From assembly GCF_003989745.1 (NCBI RefSeq), contig NZ_RZGS01000028.1, forward strand, positions 1 to 32,953: a stretch of 32,953 nucleotides of DNA, in the 5' to 3' direction. The notes under the pieces are model-generated. The model searched no databases and was not told the origin of the DNA. It saw nothing but the letters and a program-made list of their open reading frames with translations. This stretch comes from Legionella septentrionalis (GTDB lineage Bacteria; Pseudomonadota; Gammaproteobacteria; Legionellales; Legionellaceae). This document shows, piece after piece, positions 7,002 to 14,937 of the stretch (the first letter of the stretch is position 1; each line of letters begins with the position of its first letter). The translations under genes were made by a program, and so were the position numbers.

Positions 7002-9155
7002 ATGGAGACTAGATTGCATAAGATCATCACCGTCTTTTTGTTATGGATCATTTCTTGTGTTGTATTTGCAGAGGAAAATACATTGGCGGCTGTAAAAGTA
7101 AGACCCATGCCGGATAACCGCGTGCGTATCGATTTTTGCTTTACCAAGCCATTGATGCAGCTACCAGCCAGTTTTATTACCCAAAAACCTCCGCGTCTGG
7201 TTTTGGATTTTATGAATAGCAATAGCCAGTTAAATGAAAATGACAAAAACAAGCAAATTGATATAGGCTCTCTGGTCCGTTATAAAATAGTGGGCGTAGG
7301 CAATCGGGTCAGGGCTATTCTTGATTTGTCTGATTCCATTACCTATTCCGGACAAATCGCTGGAAATCGTTATTCCTTGATGTTGAAGGGCAAGGGGCAG
7401 CAACTCATCTCGCAACGCAAAGAGGTTTTTGTTACCAATCGGCCAGTTAATGCACGCTTTGGGATTACGAATCTTGATTTTAGAGGAATAGAAAAGCAAG
7501 GAGGGCGGTTGATTGTTGACGTGACTGATACAGGTATCCCTATAGAAGTTACGCAGGCGGGCAAAGATGTGGTGGTCAATTTTATCAGTACCCGTTTACC
7601 GCAAAATCTGATGAAACGCTTTGATGTCGCCGATTTCCATAGCCCCACCCAAATGATAAGCGCGGAGCAAGATGGAAGGAATGTGCGAGTCACTCTGATA
7701 AACTCCGGGGATTATGGCCATTTTGCCTATCAGGTAAACAAGCAATTTATCGTGGATGTTTTTCCATTGAGCGAAGAAGAAATCCAGCAGGAAAAATTAA
7801 GGAAAAAAGTATTTACCGGCAAACGGATTTCTTTAAATTTTCAAGACATTTCCATTCGTGCAGTATTGCAATTATTGGCTGATTTTACCGGCACCAACAT
7901 TGTTGTCAGCGATGAAGTGAAAGGCAATATTACCCTGCGTTTAAACGATTTGCCCTGGGATCAGGCACTAGACATCATAATGACTACCCAAGGCTTAGAC
8001 AAGCGCCAGGTGGGAAATGTAATTTTAATTGATACTATAGACAGTTTTGACAAGCGCGAAAAAGCTGAATTAACAGCACAACAAGCTGCAAAAAAATTAG
8101 CCCCCATCCGTTCAGAACTATTGCAAATTAACTATGCAAAAGCGGCAGATATCGCCATCATGCTTAAAGACAAGGATAATTCCTTGCTTTCCGAGCGTGG
8201 TACACTAAGCGTGGATACGCGCACCAATACGATATGGCTGCAGGATACCGCGACGCAGATCGATGAAATCCGGGAGTTGGTAAAACAATTGGATGTGCCG
8301 GTCAAGCAGGTTGTCATTGAAGCACGCATTGTGAATATGACAAAAGATTGTGCCGAGGATCTTGGCGTCCGTTTTGGTGTATCGCGTCCCACGCATTTAA
8401 GTGGTACCTTGGAAGGCGCTAATGAATTGGCAAGAGGTACGCCACCAGCTGATGTGCCCATACCGGATCGCTTGAACGTTGACCTTGGGGCATTACCGAT
8501 TGACGCAACTCCAGCCTCAATCGGCATTGCCTTAGCCAAGTTAGGCGATAATGTTCTTCTTGATCTGGAGTTATCGGCTCTGGAGAGCGAAGGAAAAGCA
8601 GAGATCATTGCCAGCCCGCGCCTCATGACGACGAATCAACAAGCCGCAGTCATTGAATCGGGCGAAGATATTCCGTACCAGGAGTCAACTTCAAGCGGCG
8701 CCACTGCAGTAGCTTTCAAAAAGGCAGTTTTAAGTTTAAAAGTTACGCCGCAAATTACACCGGATGGTAAATTATTAATGGATTTACAAATCAACCAAGA
8801 CTCGGATTCTGGTCGCCGTGTACAAGGTGTACCCATTATTCTTACCAAATCCATCGAAACCAATGTATTGGTAAATAATGGTCAGACTATTGTTTTAGGA
8901 GGTATTTACAGACAAGATAAAAATAATACCATAACACGGGTGCCATTTTTAGGTGAATTACCTGTAGTCGGTAATTTATTTCGGCGTACATCCGCACGAG
9001 TTCGAAATGAGGAGTTGCTCATTTTCATCACTCCAAGGATAATAACCAACAATTTATCGATTACTACCGTCGAAGGGACGAGGCCGCGGTTCGCTCCAAT
9101 GATGCCTCCACGCCCTCAACCCATAGCGCCACCAGTAAGGCCGTGGAAAGAGTAA
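7002..9155 (+). CDS. pilQ: Type IV pilus secretin PilQ
   Basis: The outer-membrane secretin through which the pilus passes. From the ATG chosen here there is a Sec signal peptide (about 1-22, ending CVVFA before EENT). Two AMIN domains follow (about 25-125 and 145-255) that bind peptidoglycan. Then come the secretin/TonB short N-terminal domain (about 275-345; DISIRAVLQLLADFTG), an N1 domain (about 365-440) and the secretin barrel, with the signature VPFLGELPVVGNLF near the end. A Pro-rich tail closes the protein. The frame is open to a TTG at 6984, but the ATG at 7002 gives a normal signal peptide. It is the last gene of pilMNOPQ. Confidence 0.95.
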   Translation: METRLHKIITVFLLWIISCVVFAEENTLAAVKVRPMPDNRVRIDFCFTKPLMQLPASFITQKPPRLVLDFMNSNSQLNENDKNKQIDIGSLVRYKIVGVGNRVRAILDLSDSITYSGQIAGNRYSLMLKGKGQQLISQRKEVFVTNRPVNARFGITNLDFRGIEKQGGRLIVDVTDTGIPIEVTQAGKDVVVNFISTRLPQNLMKRFDVADFHSPTQMISAEQDGRNVRVTLINSGDYGHFAYQVNKQFIVDVFPLSEEEIQQEKLRKKVFTGKRISLNFQDISIRAVLQLLADFTGTNIVVSDEVKGNITLRLNDLPWDQALDIIMTTQGLDKRQVGNVILIDTIDSFDKREKAELTAQQAAKKLAPIRSELLQINYAKAADIAIMLKDKDNSLLSERGTLSVDTRTNTIWLQDTATQIDEIRELVKQLDVPVKQVVIEARIVNMTKDCAEDLGVRFGVSRPTHLSGTLEGANELARGTPPADVPIPDRLNVDLGALPIDATPASIGIALAKLGDNVLLDLELSALESEGKAEIIASPRLMTTNQQAAVIESGEDIPYQESTSSGATAVAFKKAVLSLKVTPQITPDGKLLMDLQINQDSDSGRRVQGVPIILTKSIETNVLVNNGQTIVLGGIYRQDKNNTITRVPFLGELPVVGNLFRRTSARVRNEELLIFITPRIITNNLSITTVEGTRPRFAPMMPPRPQPIAPPVRPWKE

Positions 9156-9346
9156 TCTCTAAGTTCTAAAATAGTTTAGATACCTGGAGGTGATTAAAAC
9201 GTGTTGGTATGTGAAGGTATACGAAATGCATTCTTGGGTTAAAGTAGATGCTGGATTTCGTCTATGCAGGAAGAAAAAATTGATGAAGTTGGCAAGGTCA
9301 CTCCTACTTAATTATTATGTTAGTTATAAGAGGTAAATAATTAAAA
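9156..9346 (+). promoter_or_regulatory. Leader region between pilQ and aroK with an orphan strong ribosome-binding site
   Basis: This 191-bp gap contains GGAGGTGAT (9186-9194), a near-perfect complement to the 16S anti-Shine-Dalgarno, yet no annotated gene follows it. A GTG at 9201 begins a 13-codon ORF ending TAA at 9240-9242. In another frame a 41-codon ORF runs from GTG 9211 to TAA 9334-9336. No clear terminator was seen. It may encode a leader peptide upstream of aroK or be the remnant of a lost gene. Confidence 0.35.
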
Positions 9347-9874
9347 ATGAGCATAGTTAAAGTACGCAATATATTCTTGATAGGGCCTATGGGCGCGGGA
9401 AAAAGTACCATAGGCCGTACTTTGGCAAAAGAGCTCAAACTTGAGTTCTATGATTCTGATGAAGTCATTGAAGAGCGTTCAGGTGCAGATATTTCCTGGA
9501 TTTTCGATGTTGAAGGCGAGGAAGGTTTTCGCCGTCGCGAACAAAAAGTAATTGAAGAATTGACACAAAAAAATAATATTGTTTTGGCCACGGGCGGCGG
9601 CGTGGTGATGACGCCGGAAAACCGTAATGCCCTTGCAGCAAGAGGCACGGTTATTTATCTTAAAACTTCCTTGCAACAACAATTTGAACGCACGAAGCGG
9701 GATACTAAAAGACCTTTGCTGCAAACGGATGATCTCGAGAGCCGCCTGGAATCATTGCGAGATGAACGGGAGCCTTTTTACGAAGAATTGGCTGATATTA
9801 GTTTTGAGACAGACAAACTAACAGTGAAAGCCGTAGCGAATAATATTATAAAATACATCTATGGCGAGGTCTGA
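9347..9874 (+). CDS. aroK: Shikimate kinase
   Basis: It phosphorylates shikimate at the 3-hydroxyl with ATP in chorismate synthesis, in the cytosol. At 175 aa it is typical. It has a Walker A GPMGAGKS (13-20), the shikimate-binding Asp in FYDSDEVIE, the GFRRRE segment, the TGGG(V) loop near residue 82 and the RDTKRPLL lid. The order aroK-aroB-damX matches other gamma-proteobacteria. Its 3' end overlaps the aroB start by 14 nt. Confidence 0.96.
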   Translation: MSIVKVRNIFLIGPMGAGKSTIGRTLAKELKLEFYDSDEVIEERSGADISWIFDVEGEEGFRRREQKVIEELTQKNNIVLATGGGVVMTPENRNALAARGTVIYLKTSLQQQFERTKRDTKRPLLQTDDLESRLESLRDEREPFYEELADISFETDKLTVKAVANNIIKYIYGEV

Positions 9875-10967
9875 AATTTATCAGCAATTGTCGGTACAGC
9901 TCAGCAGTTGCCAATATCCTATACATATCGGCTGGAATTGCCTGGAGGAGCAGCAATTATTGCAAAAGTTCGTCACGGGAAAGCAACTGCTTATTGTAAC
10001 GAATGAAACGGTGGCTCCTCTTTATCTTAATAAAGTGCGGCAAGCGTTTACCTCCTGGCAGTGCGATACGGTGATATTGCCTGATGGGGAAGTTTATAAA
10101 AATCAACAAAGCCTTAATGCGATTTATGATGCGTTAATTCAATTTAAACATCATCGCGATACGACCTTATTGGCACTGGGCGGCGGAGTTATAGGCGATC
10201 TTACAGGCTTTGCGGCTGCTACGTATCAACGTGGCGTTAATTTGGTGCAGTTGCCCACTACTCTTCTCGCGCAGGTGGATGCGGCCATAGGAGGAAAAAC
10301 TGCAATCAATCATCCACTGGGTAAAAACCTCATCGGTGCTTTTTATCAACCGCATGCAGTCATTATTGATTTGAGTACGCTAAAAACCTTACCCGAACGT
10401 GAACTACGGGCAGGGTTTGCTGAAATCATTAAGTATGGTTTGCTTGCAGGCGGGGATTTTTTATTAAAAATCCAGTATATCTTGGGTGAAGGCCTTAACG
10501 GGGCTTCCAGGCAAGAGTGGAGCGAGCTTATTTCCGGATGTTGTCAAATTAAGGCAAAATTTGTTCAGGAAGATGAGCGTGAAAGTGGCAGCAGAGCATT
10601 ATTAAACTTAGGCCATACGTTTGCACATGCGCTTGAAGCATATACTTCCTATGAACGGTGGCATCATGGGGAGGCCGTTGCAATAGGGCTTTTTTGCGCT
10701 GCACAATTATCCTATGAGCATGGGATAATTGATTATTCTTGTGTAAAACTAGTTGATGCTTTACTAGCTGCGGCGCAATTGCCGCGCCGTATTCCGAAAG
10801 AGATTGATTTGCATGTCCTGCATGGCTTAATGTTTAGCGATAAAAAAATAAAAAATCAGCGATTACGTTTCGTATTAATGAAGGCACCGGGAAATTGCTA
10901 TCTTGATAGCACTATAACAGATGAATGCTTGCACCATGCATTAATGAATGCAGTTGAAGGAGACTGA
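9861..10967 (+). CDS. aroB: 3-dehydroquinate synthase
   Basis: It converts DAHP to 3-dehydroquinate, the second step of the shikimate pathway, using NAD and a divalent metal. At 368 aa it is of family length. The NAD-binding [14 protein letters not shown] (about 104-117), the [19 protein letters not shown] block, and presumed metal ligands E188 (GFAEIIKYG), H252 ([11 protein letters not shown]) and H269 (WHHGEA) are all present. The start lies inside the end of aroK, so the two are probably translationally coupled. Confidence 0.96.
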   Translation: MARSEIYQQLSVQLSSCQYPIHIGWNCLEEQQLLQKFVTGKQLLIVTNETVAPLYLNKVRQAFTSWQCDTVILPDGEVYKNQQSLNAIYDALIQFKHHRDTTLLALGGGVIGDLTGFAAATYQRGVNLVQLPTTLLAQVDAAIGGKTAINHPLGKNLIGAFYQPHAVIIDLSTLKTLPERELRAGFAEIIKYGLLAGGDFLLKIQYILGEGLNGASRQEWSELISGCCQIKAKFVQEDERESGSRALLNLGHTFAHALEAYTSYERWHHGEAVAIGLFCAAQLSYEHGIIDYSCVKLVDALLAAAQLPRRIPKEIDLHVLHGLMFSDKKIKNQRLRFVLMKAPGNCYLDSTITDECLHHALMNAVEGD

Positions 10968-10969
10968 CA

Positions 10970-12436
10970 ATGAGTGATGGAACCATCCAATTTAACGCTG
11001 ATCAATTAATTGATCATGACAATTTATACAAACCAGCATCCTGGCTTAATAAAATTACGTTCATCAATCACTTGGTTAAAGGCTGCAATAATATCCTTAT
11101 TTCAGTTTTAGGCGAACAGGGGAGCGGCAAAACGACTTTTGCTGCACTATTGAGCGAAAATCTTGATAAAGAAATAACATCCTGTCTTATCACGGCCAGC
11201 CCTTTATTCAATCAAGGATTGTTCCTATCGCAACTGGCAGTACAACTTCGTCATAATGGTGAAGTGACTTTGGCTAATATTGTTGGCAAAAGCCAGGCTG
11301 AAAAAGAGCATACCTTGCTGATAATTGACGATGCGCATTATCTGTCGGAAGCTTTTATAAGTGAAATATTATCTGTAGCTAAGTCGCAAGGTGAAGAAGC
11401 TTATTTCCATGTTTGTTTGATCTCCAATTTCTCGTTGGTGCAGGTGCTGAATAATCTTGGGCAAGACAGCAAGGATATGATTCATAGCTTGGAACTCGGG
11501 CATTTAACCGAGCAGGAAACCAAGGTTTATGTGTTGCATCGTTTGCTTTCTCAATCCAGTTTCCTGAAAGATGAATATCTAAAGCAATTTTACCAGTTAA
11601 CGGAAGGAAATATTCTCGGAATTAATACACAATTGGCCGGATTTTTCCATAATGGTTGCATGCCTAAAAGCAAGGGTGTATTTTTTAACAAGACTGCAAA
11701 GCGCGTTACCTTGGTAGGAAGTGCAATCATTGTTGCATTGGGTGTTGCTTTTTTCCTACAACCGCAAAACCAGCTTCCTGTTGAAACTGCATTGGCGCTT
11801 AATGCAGTTCAACCCGCGCAAGAAACTATTGCAAATGTGAAAGCCATCGCCGAACCAGTATTGGACAGCAATATTCCCCGCTACGATATGGCATCCACTG
11901 TACAATATATTCAGCCGGCACCATTGCGCCGCGCGGAACTGGCTTTCTACAGTGAGGAAGAAGATGTAAATGATAACTTGGTTGTTATGGATAAAGTGGT
12001 GGTAATACCGCAAGTTGCGCAAGCCAAAGCGCATCAATTATTGGAGCAGGAAAGTACTTCCATAGCGCAGGCGGTGCCGATGGGTGGCGAAATAAAGGCA
12101 AATAAGCTTGAAATTAAGAAACCAGTATTAAAGATCGCCGATGTTAAACCTAAAAAGCCTGTCATGATGCAACATAAAACGCCTCCTGGTCAGTTTACAA
12201 TACAATTATTAGCGAGCCACAGCATATCGGCATTAAAGGATTTTGCAAAAATTCACCGGCTTGCGGATGCCAAAATAAGACGCGCTCAACGGCAAGGCAA
12301 TGCATGGTATGTATTGACCATAGGCGAATACAAGCAAAAAGAATCGGCAAACCAGGCTGCCTATCAATTATCTAAAGAAATTGCCAAATTAAAGCCGTGG
12401 ATTCGGCAGTTAAGTGATTTGCAAGATATTGGGTAA
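10970..12436 (+). CDS. damX: DamX-like AAA ATPase with C-terminal SPOR domain
   Basis: A cell-division-associated inner-membrane protein. The N-terminal AAA/ExeA-like ATPase has Walker A GEQGSGKT (48-55) and Walker B LLIIDD (116-121). One transmembrane helix (about 246-263) follows, then a periplasmic Pro/Ala/Lys-rich linker and a SPOR domain (about 405-484) that binds septal denuded glycan. The C-terminal SPOR domain and location after aroKB match DamX; unlike E. coli DamX it retains an intact-looking ATPase. It starts 2 bp after aroB behind a strong AAGGAG. Confidence 0.88.
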   Translation: MSDGTIQFNADQLIDHDNLYKPASWLNKITFINHLVKGCNNILISVLGEQGSGKTTFAALLSENLDKEITSCLITASPLFNQGLFLSQLAVQLRHNGEVTLANIVGKSQAEKEHTLLIIDDAHYLSEAFISEILSVAKSQGEEAYFHVCLISNFSLVQVLNNLGQDSKDMIHSLELGHLTEQETKVYVLHRLLSQSSFLKDEYLKQFYQLTEGNILGINTQLAGFFHNGCMPKSKGVFFNKTAKRVTLVGSAIIVALGVAFFLQPQNQLPVETALALNAVQPAQETIANVKAIAEPVLDSNIPRYDMASTVQYIQPAPLRRAELAFYSEEEDVNDNLVVMDKVVVIPQVAQAKAHQLLEQESTSIAQAVPMGGEIKANKLEIKKPVLKIADVKPKKPVMMQHKTPPGQFTIQLLASHSISALKDFAKIHRLADAKIRRAQRQGNAWYVLTIGEYKQKESANQAAYQLSKEIAKLKPWIRQLSDLQDIG

Positions 12437-12472
12437 TAGTAATTTGTTATGCTGTTTTTTAGATTATTCATT

Positions 12473-12515
12473 GCCCCGGATAATTAAGCCTATCCGGGGC
12501 GGGTTTGTCTTTCTT
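12473..12515 (+). terminator. Intrinsic terminator after damX
   Basis: A 10-bp perfect GC-rich stem (12473-12482 with 12491-12500) with an 8-nt loop is followed by a T-rich run. It lies 37 bp past the damX stop and closes the aroK-aroB-damX unit before the convergent pnuC gene. Confidence 0.8.
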
Positions 12516-12527
12516 GGTTAAAGCAAA

Positions 12528-13124
12528 TTAAAAAACCGTGACCCCTTGCTTGTCTGCATGTGGTGCCACGTTTTTCTCAGAGGCAAAATCTTTTCTCCAA
12601 GTCTTAAAGCCGATAATGGCCATACCCATATAAATTAAAACGAGCATGACGTGGAACGGTAAATCTTTGACATAGTACAAGATTACATAGATGCAATCGG
12701 CGCAAAACCATAAAATCCAGGTAATCATCATTTTGTAGCACATGGCGCATTGTGCCGTAATGCTAAGCGCCGTGGTGGCAGCATCTAGCATGGGTACATT
12801 TGAATGCGTGGAAATTGTTAGTATGCCGGCAATAATACAATATAAGATTAGAACTCCACCAGCCACATACACCACTTGTTTCAGGGAAAGAGGTATCATT
12901 TTTGACCGCAATTCATTTTGTTGCGACCAAAGATACCAGCCATAGCAAAAATTAAAAAAGTAAAATATTTCCAGACACATATCGGCGAAAATACCTTTTT
13001 GCCAATAAAGCCAGGCGTTGCAGGAAGTAGCAACCAATCCTATCATCCACGCCTTCATGTCACGACGGATAAAAAAATAAGTTGCAAGCAGAGCGGTAAT
13101 CGCCCCAAACAAGTCAATTAGCAT
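12528..13124 (-). CDS. pnuC: Nicotinamide riboside transporter PnuC family
   Basis: A multi-pass inner-membrane facilitator for nicotinamide riboside, an NAD precursor. About seven hydrophobic helices are visible, with the family signature WLYWQKGIFADM and FFNFCYGWYLW in the first half. I place the start at 13124 (MLIDLFGAITALLATYFF), which is the usual family N-terminus. The frame extends to an ATG at 13184, but that has no ribosome site and would add a 20-residue Cys-rich lead. The gene stands alone on the minus strand between the damX terminator and the uspA gene. Confidence 0.9.
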   Translation of the reverse strand: MLIDLFGAITALLATYFFIRRDMKAWMIGLVATSCNAWLYWQKGIFADMCLEIFYFFNFCYGWYLWSQQNELRSKMIPLSLKQVVYVAGGVLILYCIIAGILTISTHSNVPMLDAATTALSITAQCAMCYKMMITWILWFCADCIYVILYYVKDLPFHVMLVLIYMGMAIIGFKTWRKDFASEKNVAPHADKQGVTVF

Positions 13125-13344
13125 ATGCTGATGTCCAATGAAGCCAATGGGATAAAAACAATTCCTGCACTTTACCAGTAGCATAAGACGCTTGTTATTA
13201 GGCTTGTTGCGTCAAACACTGTATAAAAATAATTCCCTATACTTAAGGACAGCAGGTATTTTACATGAGTTGGGGTTGCTGGGAAATTACAGTTTTTTCT
13301 GATAGGCTGTCATTTACAGCATTATGCATTTTAAGGAGAAGAAC

Positions 13345-13773
13345 ATGTATAAAAAGGTATTGTTTGCCACCGATTTTGACGAGGTTGGGATTAATGCTGC
13401 CCATAAAGCTAAAAAAATTGCCGATGAAAATAAGGCTGAATTAATTTTAGTCCATGTGGTTGAGCCAATACCAGCTTATGCTTATCCAGGTTTTGCAGGT
13501 TTTGCTGAAGTAGAAGTTTCTATCCGCGAGCAGGCAGAGAAAGAATTAAACACATTGGCTGAGCGTCTAAAAGTGGATGAAAAACATCGTTTTCTGGAAT
13601 TTGGTTCTACAAAAAATGAAGTTTTGCGTGTGGCTAAGGAAAACAATATTGACCTCATCGTGACGGGAAGCCATGGCAAACATGGGCTTGCCTTGTTGTT
13701 GGGTTCCACAGCGAATGCCATTTTACATGGCGCTCAATGCGATGTATTGATTGTGCGCTCTCATCAGGATTAA
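13345..13773 (+). CDS. Universal stress protein, UspA family
   Basis: A 142-aa single-domain Usp protein. It opens MYKKVLFATDFDEVG and ends with the family nucleotide-binding-type loop GSHGKHGLALLLGSTANAI, then CDVLIVR. The start at 13345 is set by AAGGAG (13334-13339) just upstream; an in-frame ATG at 13324 lacks a ribosome site. Usp proteins are small cytosolic dimers, often ATP-binding, that raise stress survival; no specific role is evident here. It is monocistronic, with its own hairpin terminator. Confidence 0.92.
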   Translation: MYKKVLFATDFDEVGINAAHKAKKIADENKAELILVHVVEPIPAYAYPGFAGFAEVEVSIREQAEKELNTLAERLKVDEKHRFLEFGSTKNEVLRVAKENNIDLIVTGSHGKHGLALLLGSTANAILHGAQCDVLIVRSHQD

Positions 13774-13775
13774 TT

Positions 13776-13824
13776 TTGCAAGGGGCTAAAATAAGCTGAT
13801 AAGCGCTTTTGCCCCGCAATTTTA
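13776..13824 (+). terminator. Probable terminator after the universal stress gene
   Basis: A stem of TTGC plus GGGGC (13776-13779 and 13782-13786) pairs with GCCCC plus GCAA (13811-13819), with a 2-nt bulge and an inner AT-rich hairpin. It is followed by a short T run and starts just past the stop codon. Confidence 0.55.
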
Positions 13825-13891
13825 TAAAACTCCAAGTTCGTAATTGAGAATAAAATCAGTATAATCCCTTTTTTGTCTTCTATCGAAGAGC

Positions 13892-14836
13892 ATGAAATTA
13901 TTACGCGGTTTACAAGATATGCCTGCCCTCCGTGCAGGTACAGTGTTAACTATTGGCAATTTTGATGGAGTGCACAGGGGGCACCAGGCTCTGTTAAACG
14001 AATTAAGGAGCGAGGCCCGCCGCTTACAGCTACCATTGACTGTGATTTTATTTGAACCGCAACCGGGCGAATATTTTCAAGGAAGTGCAGCTCCTGCCCG
14101 CCTTGCAACACTAAGAGAAAAGATCAACGAGCTAAAAAAATATGGCGTTGATTACGTTTATTGTCTTAAATTTAATCGAGATTTAGCTTTAATGCCGCCT
14201 GCTGAGTTTGCAGAGAAAATTATATTTTCTTTATTGCAGGCAAAATATATCCTAATAGGTCGTGATTTCCGGTTTGGTAAGGAGCGTGGTGGTGATGTGG
14301 CATTATTGCAGGAATTAGCAAAAAAATGGAATTCAACGGTAGAGATGTTTCCGGATTTTGCAACGGCAGGCGAACGCATTAGTTCGACAAAAATTAGGCA
14401 AGCGCTTGCCGAGAATCACCTTGAGCGGGCAGCAGAATTTTTGGGGCGCCGTTATGCTATGTGCGGGAGAGTGGTGCCGGGAAATGGGCTTGGGCGGCAG
14501 TGGGGGATCCCTACCGCGAATTTATGTTTAAACAGGCGCTCTTTGCCTATTAGGGGAGTTTTCTGTGTCTACGTACAAAGAAAAGGACGTTTATTCCCTG
14601 CTGTGGCAAATTTAGGCTGCAGACCAACGGTAGATGGGGTGCGCAATTTATTAGAAATCCATTTATTAGATTTTAATGAAATGATTTATGGAGAAATTTT
14701 ACAAGTTATTTTCTTGCACAAACTGCGGGATGAGAGTAAATTTTCTTCATTGGATGCATTAATTGCACAAATTAAACAAGATATCGCAGCAACAAAAAAT
14801 TATTTTAATCGTGTGATTTCCGTTTCCAAGTCCTAA
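13892..14836 (+). CDS. ribF: Bifunctional riboflavin kinase / FAD synthetase
   Basis: It phosphorylates riboflavin to FMN and adenylates FMN to FAD. The N-terminal nucleotidyltransferase domain shows TIGNFDGVHRGHQALL (about 20-35), a GRDFRFGKERGGD block and ISSTKIR. The C-terminal kinase domain starts near residue 190 with GRVVPGNGLGRQWGIPTANL and has a conserved glutamate in the LLEIHLLDF segment. At 314 aa it is of normal length. The order ribF-ileS-lspA is conserved in gamma-proteobacteria. Confidence 0.96.
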   Translation: MKLLRGLQDMPALRAGTVLTIGNFDGVHRGHQALLNELRSEARRLQLPLTVILFEPQPGEYFQGSAAPARLATLREKINELKKYGVDYVYCLKFNRDLALMPPAEFAEKIIFSLLQAKYILIGRDFRFGKERGGDVALLQELAKKWNSTVEMFPDFATAGERISSTKIRQALAENHLERAAEFLGRRYAMCGRVVPGNGLGRQWGIPTANLCLNRRSLPIRGVFCVYVQRKGRLFPAVANLGCRPTVDGVRNLLEIHLLDFNEMIYGEILQVIFLHKLRDESKFSSLDALIAQIKQDIAATKNYFNRVISVSKS

Positions 14837-14886
14837 GCTTATAAAAGCTTGCAGTAACAAAGTTAACGGCACAGGAGTTTGGAATT

Positions 14887-14937
14887 ATGATTCAAATGTA
14901 TGACCTTTGCAGAGTAAAAATGAATGGCAGAATATAA
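14887..14937 (+). CDS. Possible 16-codon leader peptide overlapping the ileS start
   Basis: An ATG at 14887 follows AGGAG at a suitable distance and opens a 16-codon frame ([16 protein letters not shown]) that stops at 14935-14937, 14 bases inside ileS. The ileS ATG itself lacks a good ribosome site (only AGAG about 10 bases upstream). Reading the leader could feed ribosomes to ileS by coupling. Two of its codons are isoleucine, including a rare ATA just before the stop, which would suit control by charging, but this is speculative. Confidence 0.3.
   Translation: MIQMYDLCRVKMNGRI

Noticed and set aside
8132-8626. A 164-codon minus-strand open frame inside pilQ
   Set aside because: It is antisense to a well-supported secretin domain, is Ser/Arg-rich as shadow frames usually are, and shows no family motif.
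13185-13344. Search for a riboswitch or regulator site between pnuC and the universal stress gene
   Set aside because: Only a 5-bp hairpin and scattered promoter-like hexamers with poor spacing were seen; nothing matches a known NAD-related motif.
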